From positions 1 through 63,553 of the forward strand of contig JABIAY010000033.1 in the NCBI GenBank assembly GCA_018653085.1: a DNA stretch of 63,553 bases, read 5' to 3'. This DNA comes from Nitrospina sp. (lineage in GTDB: Bacteria > Nitrospinota > Nitrospinia > Nitrospinales > VA-1). Shown piece after piece: positions 7,413 to 15,799 of the stretch (position 1 is its first letter; each line of letters starts with the position of its first letter). The notes beneath the pieces are model-generated. The model searched no databases, was not told the origin of the DNA, and saw only the letters and a list, made by a program, of their open reading frames with translations. Both the position numbers and the translations under genes were made by a program.

Positions 7413-8747
7413 TTATGGGGACTTCAGGGCTCGCGAACAATTTCGCGCCGCCTCGCACAGACCCTCTATTCCAGCCCCCTCAGGGCTGACGGAGTTGGCC
7501 AGGTTACCGACCGTGACACCCTTTTTAATCAGCAACAAAAACATTGAAATCCAATCCGGGGACCTCTCTGAAATCATCTGCACTCCCACAATTAAACGCG
7601 ACCTTTTATCAGCAACAATTTTATATTTTTCCATGCTCCGGGCAAAATCTGAGTCCCCGCCGACATTGGAATCCTTCTCGAACAGTCCCTCGACAGGATG
7701 AAATCCCTGGTGACCAGCCGTTTTCATGTTGCACCCCACATAAGCCACGTCAGGGGAAAGGCGGATAACTTGCGGAACCCATTCCCGGTTCAGTTTCCTT
7801 TTTTTTCCCAAGGCATTTTCCGCGGCAACTCTACCCTCTTCCCGGGAAAACGTATCAGAAGTCAAATCACCAGCAATGCTACCGACCGCATACACTCCGG
7901 GCAAACTGGTCATCATACCGTCATCGACAAAGACTTTTTGATGTTCACCTAAACGAATCCCGAGGCCTTCGAGTGCGGCAACTTCCTCAACTCCCAATCT
8001 ATCCTCAGCAATGATTATCTGGTGAACCGAGAACTTGATACCTGTCTCCAGGGTGATTTCAAGTTCAGCCCCATTCTTATAAAATGAAACCAGCTTCTTT
8101 CCCGCGAGAATTTTAATTTTCTTCTCTTTTAACTGACGCTCGATTTCAACATTGAAGTCCTCATCCATTTCCGGAAACAATTCTTTTTGCTCGCAACAAA
8201 GAAAGACTTTACACCCTCGCTTGCGCAATCCCAGTGCGGTCTCACTGGCAAAGGAACCCCTGCCTATAACAAGAACATTTTCAGGAAGTGCTGAAAGTTG
8301 GGGAATCTCCTCAATGGATATCACCACTCCATCTTCATGCGGCAAAGTAGCTGGGAACCTTGCTCTCGAACCACAAGCCAGAATCACCGATTTACCCTTT
8401 AGCAGTAAACTCTCTCCATCTTTCTTCTGCACACTGATCTCTGCCGGACCGGCCAGACTCCCCTCGCCCTCCACAACCGACACGCCCACTGCATCGAGTT
8501 TTTCTCTCACGGACCGACAATATTCCTCAGTCTCTGAGCGCAAAACCGTCTTGTATTCATCCCAAGTTACAGAAGGCAGGATAGGAACCCTGCTATCCAT
8601 AAAAAGCGTATTTCGTCTGTGGAAACCCACCTCGCCTATATTGCCCTTTTCAATCAGGCAAACTTTAGCCCCCAACTCCGCCACCCTGAGAGCGGCAGAA
8701 ACCCCGGCATGGCTTCCACCCAAAACCAACACATCAAACTCTGTCAT
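7413..8747 (-). CDS. FAD/NAD(P)-dependent pyridine-nucleotide-disulfide oxidoreductase family protein lacking the redox disulfide
   Basis: 444 residues with lipoamide-dehydrogenase architecture: an FAD-binding GGSHAG near residue 10, a second Rossmann motif VIGRGSFASE near 165, the FAD-contacting GVYAVGSIAGD near 290, and a dimerisation domain at the end. Where relatives have the CxxxxC active site after the first FAD motif, this protein has GEVGFHRRNTLF, with no cysteine. It therefore cannot do disulfide exchange; transhydrogenase- or NADH-dehydrogenase-like chemistry is more likely. It lies upstream of the Rieske gene on the same strand with a 145-base gap, so it may belong to the same respiratory cluster. 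Exact substrate unknown. Confidence 0.75.
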   Translation of the reverse strand: MTEFDVLVLGGSHAGVSAALRVAELGAKVCLIEKGNIGEVGFHRRNTLFMDSRVPILPSVTWDEYKTVLRSETEEYCRSVREKLDAVGVSVVEGEGSLAGPAEISVQKKDGESLLLKGKSVILACGSRARFPATLPHEDGVVISIEEIPQLSALPENVLVIGRGSFASETALGLRKRGCKVFLCCEQKELFPEMDEDFNVEIERQLKEKKIKILAGKKLVSFYKNGAELEITLETGIKFSVHQIIIAEDRLGVEEVAALEGLGIRLGEHQKVFVDDGMMTSLPGVYAVGSIAGDLTSDTFSREEGRVAAENALGKKRKLNREWVPQVIRLSPDVAYVGCNMKTAGHQGFHPVEGLFEKDSNVGGDSDFARSMEKYKIVADKRSRLIVGVQMISERSPDWISMFLLLIKKGVTVGNLANSVSPEGAGIEGLCEAARNCSRALKSP

Positions 8748-8798
8748 ATAATCGGACCCATTAAAAACGAAGGAATAAAACCCACTGGTAGGATTTAA

Positions 8799-9155
8799 TC
8801 ATATCAAGTTAAGTACCGCAACAACGGTAATGAGGATCAAGCCAATAGAAGAAATAACGGCATGTAGCGTCACATTAATCCTTCTACAGAGAGGAACAAC
8901 AAGGAGGAGGTATGCAAAAACGCCATAGGCGAAAATGGATGCCCGTGACATCTGGTGAAGATGAAACAAAAATAGAGCATAACTTATAATCACTGCCCCA
9001 AAAAGCAGGCGGTGAATCCGGTAGCCCTTTTCACGCTGATCATGGGGAAGAATACTGACTCCCACAATAATATTGGCAATGGTTAAAAGTACTGCAAAAA
9101 ATATAGCAAGGAAGCCCGGGGAGGAAAATAAATCTTCTAAGGTGGTGGGAGACAT
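8799..9155 (-). CDS. Small four-helix integral membrane protein, unknown function
   Basis: 118 residues with about four hydrophobic segments (12-32, 48-64, 72-88 and 97-117). Three conserved-looking His residues lie near the membrane faces (HDQREKGYRIHR, LFHLHQM, LHAV), which could bind haem or metal, but I cannot assign a family. It starts at an ATG and lies 51 bases upstream of the flavoprotein gene on the same strand, so it may be in the same transcript. Confidence 0.55.
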   Translation of the reverse strand: MSPTTLEDLFSSPGFLAIFFAVLLTIANIIVGVSILPHDQREKGYRIHRLLFGAVIISYALFLFHLHQMSRASIFAYGVFAYLLLVVPLCRRINVTLHAVISSIGLILITVVAVLNLI

Positions 9156-9270
9156 TCAGTATAAGGAACAACAATAAAGAAGGGACAACACTCAGGCCAG
9201 AACTTTACAAGTCCATCACACTCCTGATTGCATCCGTTATTTTTAGATCTGCACGTAGCCGGCATTCCCT

Positions 9271-9289
9271 AATAACGCGGGTCGTTATT
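9271..9289. promoter_or_regulatory. Short inverted repeat upstream of the membrane-protein gene
   Basis: AATAACG-CGGGT-CGTTATT is a perfect 7-base inverted repeat with a 5-base loop, about 115 bases before the start at 9155 and 42 bases after the end of the diguanylate cyclase gene. It could be an operator or a weak terminator; no U tract follows. Confidence 0.3.
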
Positions 9290-9330
9290 CGTTGATCAAA
9301 TTCAGTAATATCATTTGGCGTAAATGATTT

Positions 9331-10347
9331 TCATAAAACGTATTCAACCCTATTACGCCCATTTTGCTTTCCCTGGTATAAAGCCTTGTCGGCTCGTTCA
9401 AAGACATCGGTCTCGCTATCACCTTCCTTAAAGCAGGAAAACCCCAAACTCGCCGTGACCTTCAACACTGCAGACTTATTCGTTAAGTGATGGGATTCAA
9501 TTTCTGCCCGCACCTTTTCTGCTACCCTTTGCGCATTCTCAAGCTCGATCTTGTTCAGTAACGCTACAAATTCTTCGCCTCCATAACGAAAGACCAAATC
9601 AGATTCCCGCACAGCTTCTTTGATTACCGTAGCGACTAGAGTGAGGATGGCGTCTCCAGCCTTATGCCCATAATCATCGTTGAATTTTTTGAAGTGATCG
9701 ATGTCAATCATGATCAAGGCGGCAGGCTCCTTATACCGATTAAATCTTTTGACCATTTTACCGATTTCCATGTTGTACGTTCCGCGATTAAAAACTTGAG
9801 TCAGGGGGTCAATCATTGCCTTCGATTCAACCTGTTCCAATAGTTGAGTGAGGTCGGATGTGGCTTTTTTTGACTCCTCAAGTTCTTCTCGCATCGCATG
9901 GGTTTCAGTTTGGATTTTTTTTGTCTGCTCAAGGACAATGTCCTTCGCGGAAAAAATATCGCTCATGCTCTCTGCCGCTTCTATAACTGCAATTTGCTCG
10001 CTGAGGCTTTCATCAAATTCACCCGAAGACCGGCTCATTTCATGAATAGTTTGTGCAAAAGCGATGAAGACTTGCTTGGCGGCCTCCCGCTCTTTCTCAA
10101 TGAGATATTTTTGGACGACCAACTCATCGAATATCTGCTCCAGCTCCGCTCCGAGCACTGGGGGCGAATCAGTCTTGCCGTCCAGAACCGTAACGAGAAG
10201 GTTCGATAATTCTCTTATTTTGTCCAATAAGGCTTGGTCGCCTGCTTTTAATTCAGTGACACCGGTTAGACAGACCAATAGAAGCCGAGAGATTCTCTTG
10301 GTGAATGCTAAGGAGGATAGTTGCTCGTTATCGCTATGTTCTTCCAT
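9331..10347 (-). CDS. Diguanylate cyclase (GGDEF protein with helical N-terminal region)
   Basis: 338 residues. The first ~170 are helical without a recognised sensor domain, ending in a predicted coiled coil (about 135-175). A GGDEF domain follows with the active-site motif GGEEF at 256-260, the Mg/GTP residues of IDIDHFKKFND, and a product-inhibition site RESD at 247-250, placed correctly five residues before GGEEF. It should make cyclic di-GMP and be feedback-inhibited. It is probably cytoplasmic because no membrane helix is present. It lies alone between a small membrane-protein gene and a tRNA gene. Confidence 0.88.
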   Translation of the reverse strand: MEEHSDNEQLSSLAFTKRISRLLLVCLTGVTELKAGDQALLDKIRELSNLLVTVLDGKTDSPPVLGAELEQIFDELVVQKYLIEKEREAAKQVFIAFAQTIHEMSRSSGEFDESLSEQIAVIEAAESMSDIFSAKDIVLEQTKKIQTETHAMREELEESKKATSDLTQLLEQVESKAMIDPLTQVFNRGTYNMEIGKMVKRFNRYKEPAALIMIDIDHFKKFNDDYGHKAGDAILTLVATVIKEAVRESDLVFRYGGEEFVALLNKIELENAQRVAEKVRAEIESHHLTNKSAVLKVTASLGFSCFKEGDSETDVFERADKALYQGKQNGRNRVEYVL

Positions 10348-10393
10348 ATCAACTACTGTTCGCTGATGAAATTTAAGGGGGTTTTCTGAGGTT

Positions 10394-10425
10394 TGAAAAG
10401 TGTACGTTTTTCCTCACACTTTTCA
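10394..10425 (-). terminator. Hairpin downstream of tRNA-Leu
   Basis: TGAAAAGTGT (10394-10403) and ACACTTTTCA (10416-10425) form a perfect 10-base stem with a 12-base loop, about 70 bases after the tRNA on the minus strand. It could end transcripts of the gap-tpiA-secG-tRNA unit before the diguanylate cyclase gene. Confidence 0.4.
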
Positions 10426-10491
10426 GCACATTTCCAAAAAGAAAACCACGCAAACTATTTTTTTAAAATTTAGTCCGCAAGCAAAGCAAAT

Positions 10492-10576
10492 TGGTGCCGA
10501 TGGGGAGAGTCGAACTCCCACGGATTGCTCCATACGCCCCTCAAGCGCACGTGTCTACCAGTTCCACCACATCGGC
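10492..10576 (-). tRNA. tRNA-Leu (anticodon GAG)
   Basis: The minus strand reads GCCGATG at the 5' end, pairing with CATCGGC before an encoded ACCA tail. The anticodon arm is TGCGC-TTGAGGG-GCGTA, giving anticodon GAG. A long variable arm is present, as expected of a class II tRNA-Leu, and the T arm reads GGGAG-TTCGACT-CTCCC. It lies 14 bases after secG, the common secG-tRNA-Leu linkage. Confidence 0.95.
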
Positions 10577-10590
10577 ACTCTGAGAAGGTT

Positions 10591-10911
10591 TTAATTCGAA
10601 GATGTATCAGGAGGGTCTTTGGATTCTGTTGCATTTTCAGGAACGGATTCCTCAACACCCTGGATCACAGAACTGGATTTATTTTTATTTGAGAAGGTCG
10701 CCAGGGTCAAGGAAGTGACCATAAATAAAATAGCGATTCCAGTTGTAAGTTTGGTAAGAAAATTCCCGGCCCCGCTACTGCCAAACATAGCCTGACTACC
10801 ACTACCACCAAGCCCCGAACCCATGGCCGCCCCCTTCCCTGCCTGTAAAAGCACGGTAAGAATCAAACTAAAGGCCGCGATCACATGTAATACTGTAATT
10901 AATGTATCCAT
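10591..10911 (-). CDS. secG: Preprotein translocase subunit SecG
   Basis: 106 residues with two membrane helices (about 5-22 and 55-73) joined by the Gly-rich loop [20 protein letters not shown], the SecG signature. It joins SecYE to aid SecA-driven export. The last ~30 residues are polar and acidic ([19 protein letters not shown]), longer than in enteric SecG but common elsewhere. It follows tpiA and precedes tRNA-Leu, the usual order in many bacteria. Confidence 0.93.
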   Translation of the reverse strand: MDTLITVLHVIAAFSLILTVLLQAGKGAAMGSGLGGSGSQAMFGSSGAGNFLTKLTTGIAILFMVTSLTLATFSNKNKSSSVIQGVEESVPENATESKDPPDTSSN

Positions 10912-10982
10912 TTTATTCTTTAAATAATACCAAGTCGTTGCAGATTATCTACCGAGAACCACCGATTATGGCTAAAAACGCC

Positions 10983-11738
10983 TCAGGGTTCAAGAGAAGA
11001 ATTAATAATAGCACAAAATGACTCAAAATTCAGACTGGCCCCGCCAACCAGCGCTCCATCGATTTGTTCTTCCTGTAAAAGCTGTTTACTGTTTTCGGGG
11101 TTTACACTGCCTCCATAGAGGATTCGTGCCCCCGCTTTTTCAGAAAAACCCAGGCTCTCAAACAGGCACTTTCTAATGAAGGTATGGATATCGACCACCT
11201 GCTCCGGGGTTGCATTGACTCCGGTTCCTATTGCCCAAACAGGTTCATAAGCAATTGCCAGCCGTGATAAGTCTGATAAACCGGCAAGGCCTTTGGACAG
11301 TTGGGTTTCAATAACATTTAAAGTTGCCCCTGCTTTTCTCTGTTCCAGAGTCTCGCCCACGCAAACCACCGCAGTGATCCCCATCTGAATGGCATGGTGA
11401 ACCTTTTTATTGATCGCCTCGTCACTCTCTTTGAATAGCTGACGGCGTTCAGAATGACCGATCAAAGCAAAATCGCATCCCACATCCCTCAACATTTCCA
11501 GCGAGACTTCCCCCGTATAGGCTCCCTTGTTTTCAAAGTAAAAATTTTGCCCCGCCAAACCCAGCCGGGAACCTTTTATAATCTGACTAACCGGGTGCAG
11601 CAATGTAAAGGGAGGAGCAATAACCACCTCAACACCTTCAACCCCTGACAACCGATCGACTAACAACCGAGCCATGTCACAGGCCTGTGAGGTCAGCATA
11701 TTCATTTTCCAATTGCCGATAACAAGCGGGGTAGTCAC
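10983..11738 (-). CDS. tpiA: Triosephosphate isomerase
   Basis: 251 residues, normal length. Signature residues are present: NWKMN near the N-terminus (Asn/Lys), the catalytic His in IGHSERRQ, the catalytic Glu in AYEPVWAIGTG, and the phosphate-binding GGSVN and GALVGGASL. It interconverts dihydroxyacetone phosphate and glyceraldehyde 3-phosphate in the cytoplasm. It lies 55 bases after gap; pgk, which usually sits between them, is absent here. Confidence 0.96.
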   Translation of the reverse strand: MTTPLVIGNWKMNMLTSQACDMARLLVDRLSGVEGVEVVIAPPFTLLHPVSQIIKGSRLGLAGQNFYFENKGAYTGEVSLEMLRDVGCDFALIGHSERRQLFKESDEAINKKVHHAIQMGITAVVCVGETLEQRKAGATLNVIETQLSKGLAGLSDLSRLAIAYEPVWAIGTGVNATPEQVVDIHTFIRKCLFESLGFSEKAGARILYGGSVNPENSKQLLQEEQIDGALVGGASLNFESFCAIINSSLEP

Positions 11739-11793
11739 TTAACACCTATGCCAAAAACTGTGGGATTTGAAAGTGAACCAGGTACTTCAGGAA

Positions 11794-12804
11794 TCAGCTA
11801 CAGGCGATAAACTTCAAAAGGTCTTTAACCCTGTTGGAGTAGCCCCACTCATTGTCATACCAGGCTAATACCTTCACCATATTACCTTCGATGACTTTGG
11901 TAGAAATCCCGTCAATGATAGATGAGAAGGCATCTCCATTAAAGTCTACGGACACCAGAGGTTTATCCTCAAATCGCATTATTTTGTTCAAGGAACCCTT
12001 CGAAGCTTCCTTGAAAGCTTCATTGACTTCTTCGACTGTAGTATTTTTCTCGACCTCAACCACCAGGTCAATCAGAGACACATTAGGAGTCGGGACACGA
12101 ATAGCCATTCCATCAAGCTTGCCTTTAATTTCTGGCAAAACCAAAGCCACCGCTTTTGCGGCTCCGGTGGTCGTCGGAATCATTGAAAGGCTCGCCGCCC
12201 TTCCCCGCCTAAGGTCTGAATGCGGCAAATCAAGAATCTTCTGGTCATTCGTATACGAATGAATGGTCGTCATCAGTCCCTTTTTAATCACAAACTTTTC
12301 GTGCAGAATCTTGGCTACAGGAGCCAGGCAGTTCGTGGTGCAGGAAGCGTTGGAAATAACCTGATGGTCTGAAGAAGTATAAGCTTTTTCATTCACGCCC
12401 AAAACGATGGTCACATCCGGGTCTTTTGCCGGAGCGGAAATGATGACTTTTTTTGCGCCTGCCTCAATATGTTTATTCGCCGCCTCGCGTTTGGTAAATA
12501 ACCCTGTGGACTCAATAACAAACTCTACGCCCAATTGTTTCCAAGGCAGTTGGCCGGGATCGCGTTCGGAAATAATTTTTATATGTTTTCCATTTATGAT
12601 CAGCCCCTCGGAATCTGACTGCACATCCTGGGGAGTAACACCTTGAACAGAATCGTACTTAAAAAGATGCGCCAACGTAGCGGCATCCGTCAAATCATTG
12701 ATAGCTACAATTTCAAAATCCGAGCACTCCGAATCATTCAGTATGCATTTCAATACCGCCCTGCCAATACGTCCAAAACCATTGATGCCGACCTTCGTTG
12801 TCAT
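11794..12804 (-). CDS. gap: Glyceraldehyde-3-phosphate dehydrogenase, type I
   Basis: 336 residues. An N-terminal Rossmann fold starts INGFGRIGR, the catalytic cysteine is in SNASCTTNCLAP, and the catalytic His lies in IHSYTNDQ. The conserved ATTTGAAKAV-like motif is TTTGAAKAVALVLPE, and the C-terminal WYDNEWGYSNR is present. It performs the NAD(P)-linked oxidative phosphorylation step of glycolysis and gluconeogenesis. It is the first gene of gap-tpiA-secG. The upstream region (12805-12947) is ordinary AT-rich DNA before a repeat block. Confidence 0.96.
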   Translation of the reverse strand: MTTKVGINGFGRIGRAVLKCILNDSECSDFEIVAINDLTDAATLAHLFKYDSVQGVTPQDVQSDSEGLIINGKHIKIISERDPGQLPWKQLGVEFVIESTGLFTKREAANKHIEAGAKKVIISAPAKDPDVTIVLGVNEKAYTSSDHQVISNASCTTNCLAPVAKILHEKFVIKKGLMTTIHSYTNDQKILDLPHSDLRRGRAASLSMIPTTTGAAKAVALVLPEIKGKLDGMAIRVPTPNVSLIDLVVEVEKNTTVEEVNEAFKEASKGSLNKIMRFEDKPLVSVDFNGDAFSSIIDGISTKVIEGNMVKVLAWYDNEWGYSNRVKDLLKFIACS

Positions 12805-12947
12805 TTTTATAAAACAACCTTTCTGGGAAAACTCATTGAAAATATTAGAGTTGAACTACTTGAGGATAGTAAAACAACAGGAAAGCTCAATCACTCGGAA
12901 ACTAGAAGGAGTATGCAGAATTTATAAATCCAAGTCAACTCAAACCT

Positions 12948-13046
12948 ACTGGCGAACCGCCAGTGGCAAATGGCAACAACTTTTTCGGGCTGGCAACCGT
13001 TATCTCGGCTCAACGAGCCCTTGCACACTGCCCCCACGGCTAGTGG
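12948..13046. repeat. Dispersed hairpin-flanked repeat, copy B1
   Basis: Begins with hairpin ACTGGCG-AAC-CGCCAGT (12948-12964), contains a forward core CCGTTATCTCGGCTCAA (12999-13015), and ends with the box CCACGGCTAGTGG (13034-13046). It is directly joined to copy B2. The rest of the gap-to-coiled-coil gene interval (12805-12947) shows nothing I can name. Confidence 0.75.
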
Positions 13047-13156
13047 GCGGAGAACCTCCGCAGGTAAATTGCAATGCTTTTATTTTGCTGGCAACCGTTA
13101 TCTCGGCTTGAGGGACTATTGCTAGTCGGGTCCAGCGTCACGCTGGCGGCTAGTGG
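13047..13156. repeat. Dispersed hairpin-flanked repeat, copy B2
   Basis: Hairpin GCGGAG-AAC-CTCCGC (13047-13061), forward core CCGTTATCTCGGCTTGAG (about 13095-13112), a second palindrome CCAGCG-TCA-CGCTGG (13132-13146), then CGGCTAGTGG (13147-13156). On the minus strand this last piece supplies CACTAG, giving the stop codon of the coiled-coil gene. Confidence 0.75.
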
Positions 13157-13938
13157 TGGTCGACTGCGGGAACCGGATTTTTTGCGGCGATATCTTTTGA
13201 TTCCGCCGCAGTAAGGTAGGTAAACAGAATATGGTCTATCTCATCACTGATTTCCAGAGTTCTCTCAGCCCCACTCACCAGACGTTTGAACTCATTAATC
13301 AGAAGCCTCTCTTCATTAATCGATGATTCGAGTTCCATCTCGACTCTTTTGACATCCTCCAAAAGCCGGGCGCCATTCTCTTCCAGAATACTTATTTTTT
13401 TCTGGGCATCATCTTTTTTGACCAGGATTTCTCCACGGGCTCTTGTTATTTCCGACCGTAATTTTTCAATGGAAAATAATTCCCCATCCAGACGTTTAAA
13501 ACTCTTATCCAGATTTTCCAGATAATTTCGCCGTCGCTGTATAAGGTATTCCCTGGAACCGGCAGAATCCAGATCATCATTTTTATCACCGTCAACGGAG
13601 TCCAACTCAGTAGACCCGTTTAAAAGTTCTTCGTATCTGACTTTGATAGAGTTTTCCTCGGTTTGCAGTTGCGCCAGATTATTGGAAATTGTGTCGATAT
13701 TCTCCACATAAATATCTATGTTGCGCATCAGGGTTTCCAGGTTCTCGATATTCTCCTTTACCTGATTCCCAATGGAGGCCAGTTGCCCTTCAATGGACAT
13801 ACGAAACTTTTCTTTGTATTCCAAAACCCTGTTAAAAGTTTCAACAATACGGGAATATTCGCGTGCACTGGAAACCCCGCGCTCACGAACCGATAAATTA
13901 TCCTGGGAAACCTGAGAAGAACTGTTGAATTCCGTCAT
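13150..13938 (-). CDS. Cytoplasmic coiled-coil protein, unknown function
   Basis: 262 residues from the ATG at 13938; a TTG five codons earlier is less likely. No signal peptide or membrane helix. Two long coiled-coil stretches (about 25-110 and 130-235) are separated by an acidic loop (ELDSVDGDKNDDLDSAGS). I do not recognise the family; the pattern resembles structural or filament-associated proteins. The last His codon and the TAG stop lie in a dispersed repeat (copy B2), so the C-terminus (AVDHH) may be partly repeat-derived. It stands 124 bases from pdxJ on the same strand. Confidence 0.6.
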   Translation of the reverse strand: MTEFNSSSQVSQDNLSVRERGVSSAREYSRIVETFNRVLEYKEKFRMSIEGQLASIGNQVKENIENLETLMRNIDIYVENIDTISNNLAQLQTEENSIKVRYEELLNGSTELDSVDGDKNDDLDSAGSREYLIQRRRNYLENLDKSFKRLDGELFSIEKLRSEITRARGEILVKKDDAQKKISILEENGARLLEDVKRVEMELESSINEERLLINEFKRLVSGAERTLEISDEIDHILFTYLTAAESKDIAAKNPVPAVDHH

Positions 13939-14061
13939 CACCCTATCCGTCAATGTTTTGGCAAAATTAACTTTGAATATTATACCGCAATTTCCACGCC
14001 AAACTCATCAAAAAATCACCAAAACCGCAATATTTTCAAAGAGTTCTCTATATGGCCCCGG

Positions 14062-14796
14062 TCAGCTCTGTTGCCCTCTACCCCTTGCAATCGAGCGAAT
14101 CATCGCGGTCACAGCATTTTCCATCCCTTCATAAATAGCCTGCCCTACTATGAAATGCCCAATATTAAGTTCCTCAATTTCCGGAATTGCGGCTATCGCC
14201 TCCACATTTTCATAGTTCAAACCATGACCGGCAAAAACCTTTAAACCCTGTTCGGCGGCTCTTGCCGCACTTTTCTGTATGCGTTCCAGCTCCCTTGCAA
14301 TTTCTTGAGGCGACTCAAGTTCCGTGTATTTACCGGTGTTGATCTCTACACTGTCCGCCTGGATTCTTTTGCAAGCGTCTATCTGCGCCAGGTCAGGGTC
14401 AATGAACAGGCTGAACAAAATTCCCTTGCCATGCATCTTCTCCCGGAGTCCTGACAACTCTTTTTCCTGGGAGCAGACATCCAGCCCTCCCTCCGTTGTG
14501 ATTTCCTGACGTTTTTCCGGGACAAGAGAAATCTGATAAGGCCGAATCTCCAGAGCCAGGTCCACCATCTCCTGAGTGGGAGCCATTTCCAGATTCAGTT
14601 TTGTGTTAATCCCTTTTTGCACAACTCGCACATCCTCATCCTGAATATGGCGACGGTCTTCCCTCAAGTGGATAGTAATTCCCTGGGCTCCGGCCCTTTC
14701 AGCCAACAGGGCGGCTTTCAGAGGACTCGGTTCAATGGTCTTTCTAGCTTCACGTACGGTGGCAACATGGTCCACATTAACAAATAAACGGATCAT
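14062..14796 (-). CDS. pdxJ: Pyridoxine 5'-phosphate synthase
   Basis: 244 residues from the ATG at 14796; the longer frame would need a TTG overlapping folP. It has the family signature LFVNVDHVATVREAR at the N-terminus, ITIHLREDRRHIQDEDV, VEINTGKY, and GHGLNYENV near the C-terminus, all parts of the TIM-barrel active site. It condenses 1-deoxyxylulose 5-phosphate with 3-amino-2-oxopropyl phosphate in the DXP-dependent vitamin B6 route. It begins 5 bases after the folP stop, so it is in one operon with it. Confidence 0.95.
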   Translation of the reverse strand: MIRLFVNVDHVATVREARKTIEPSPLKAALLAERAGAQGITIHLREDRRHIQDEDVRVVQKGINTKLNLEMAPTQEMVDLALEIRPYQISLVPEKRQEITTEGGLDVCSQEKELSGLREKMHGKGILFSLFIDPDLAQIDACKRIQADSVEINTGKYTELESPQEIARELERIQKSAARAAEQGLKVFAGHGLNYENVEAIAAIPEIEELNIGHFIVGQAIYEGMENAVTAMIRSIARGRGQQS

Positions 14797-14801
14797 ATTG
14801 A

Positions 14802-15632
14802 TCAACCCTCTTCTTTCATTATTGATTCAGCGACTTTCACGGCTCTCTGAGTTGCCTGTACATCATGCGTGCGAATTATGGATGCCCCCTGCATTACCCC
14901 GAACACGGCGGCAGAGAGCGAACCTTCCAACCTTTCCTCTACAGGCAGATTTAATATATTTCCAATCAGGGACTTTCTTGAAATCCCCAAAAGCACTGGC
15001 TTGCCCAACTCCTTCAAGCGACTTAAATTTTTCAGTATCAAAAGATTGTGGGAGTCTGTTTTACCAAATCCGATGCCAGGGTCTATCGCGATTTTTTCCG
15101 GATCAATTCCTGCGGAAACGGCGATAGCTATACTCTGATTTAAAAATGCGGAAATTTCCGTCAGCAAATCCACATACTGCGGATTATCCTGCATGGTCTG
15201 TGGCGTTCCCTGCATATGCATTAAAATCGCACCAGCCTGAAACCGGGCAATGGTTTTGGCCATGTCAGGAAATTTTTGCAGTCCCGTTATATCATTTATG
15301 ATATTGGCGCCTGCCTGCAAAACTTCATGGGCCACAGCAGGCTTATAGGTATCCACTGAAATAGGGATGTTGACGCTTTCTGCCAGTTTTTTCACGATGG
15401 GAAGCAAACGGTTTAATTCTTCCTGCTCAGAAAGGGGAACGGACCCTGGGCGAGAGCTTTCCGCGCCAATATCCAGAACGTCTGCCCCCTCGGCGATCAT
15501 TCTTTCTGCAACCTGGAGAGCCTGTTCCGGTGTTTCGCATCGGCTGTCTTCATAGAACGATTCTGCAGACAGATTGATAACGCCCATTACTAACGCTTCT
15601 TCCCCAGGGCGGGGAAATCTGAATGAAGTCAT
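14802..15632 (-). CDS. folP: Dihydropteroate synthase
   Basis: About 276 residues from the ATG at 15632, with GGAGG 11-15 bases upstream; a GTG 24 bases earlier would add MGCGGTPP, residues encoded by a dispersed repeat and unlikely to be native. Motifs: VMGVINLSAESFYED, GADVLDIGAESSRPG, ISVDTYKP, NDITG and the C-terminal IRTHDV. It joins p-aminobenzoate to the pterin pyrophosphate in folate synthesis. It sits between ftsH and pdxJ; the ftsH-folP neighbourhood is widespread. Confidence 0.95.
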   Translation of the reverse strand: MTSFRFPRPGEEALVMGVINLSAESFYEDSRCETPEQALQVAERMIAEGADVLDIGAESSRPGSVPLSEQEELNRLLPIVKKLAESVNIPISVDTYKPAVAHEVLQAGANIINDITGLQKFPDMAKTIARFQAGAILMHMQGTPQTMQDNPQYVDLLTEISAFLNQSIAIAVSAGIDPEKIAIDPGIGFGKTDSHNLLILKNLSRLKELGKPVLLGISRKSLIGNILNLPVEERLEGSLSAAVFGVMQGASIIRTHDVQATQRAVKVAESIMKEEG

Positions 15633-15634
15633 AG

Positions 15635-15717
15635 GTGGAGTTCCTCCACAGCCCACTCCCGTGGCCAGCGTGACGCTGGACTCGAATTGGCAATGTGTTT
15701 ATCTCGCGGGCAAGTGG
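15635..15717. repeat. Dispersed hairpin-flanked repeat, copy C (degenerate)
   Basis: Hairpin GTGGAG-TTC-CTCCAC (15635-15649), CCCACTCCCGTGG (15652-15664), palindrome CCAGCG-TGA-CGCTGG (15664-15678), then a weak core TTTATCTCGCGGGCAAGTGG (15698-15717). It lies in the folP 5' region, so the GGAGG used by folP is inside the repeat hairpin. Confidence 0.55.
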
Positions 15718-15725
15718 CCAAAATC

Positions 15726-15772
15726 AAAAACTCCACATTCCGACACTGAGCCGGATAAAACGTGGAGTTTTT
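15726..15772 (-). terminator. Rho-independent terminator after ftsH
   Basis: AAAAACTCCAC (15726-15736) pairs with GTGGAGTTTTT (15762-15772), with an inner TCCG/CGGA stem. It is 28 bases past the ftsH stop and would end the tilS-ftsH transcript before folP. Confidence 0.7.
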
Positions 15773-15799
15773 GGAAACGAATTCTTATTTGGATAAAAG

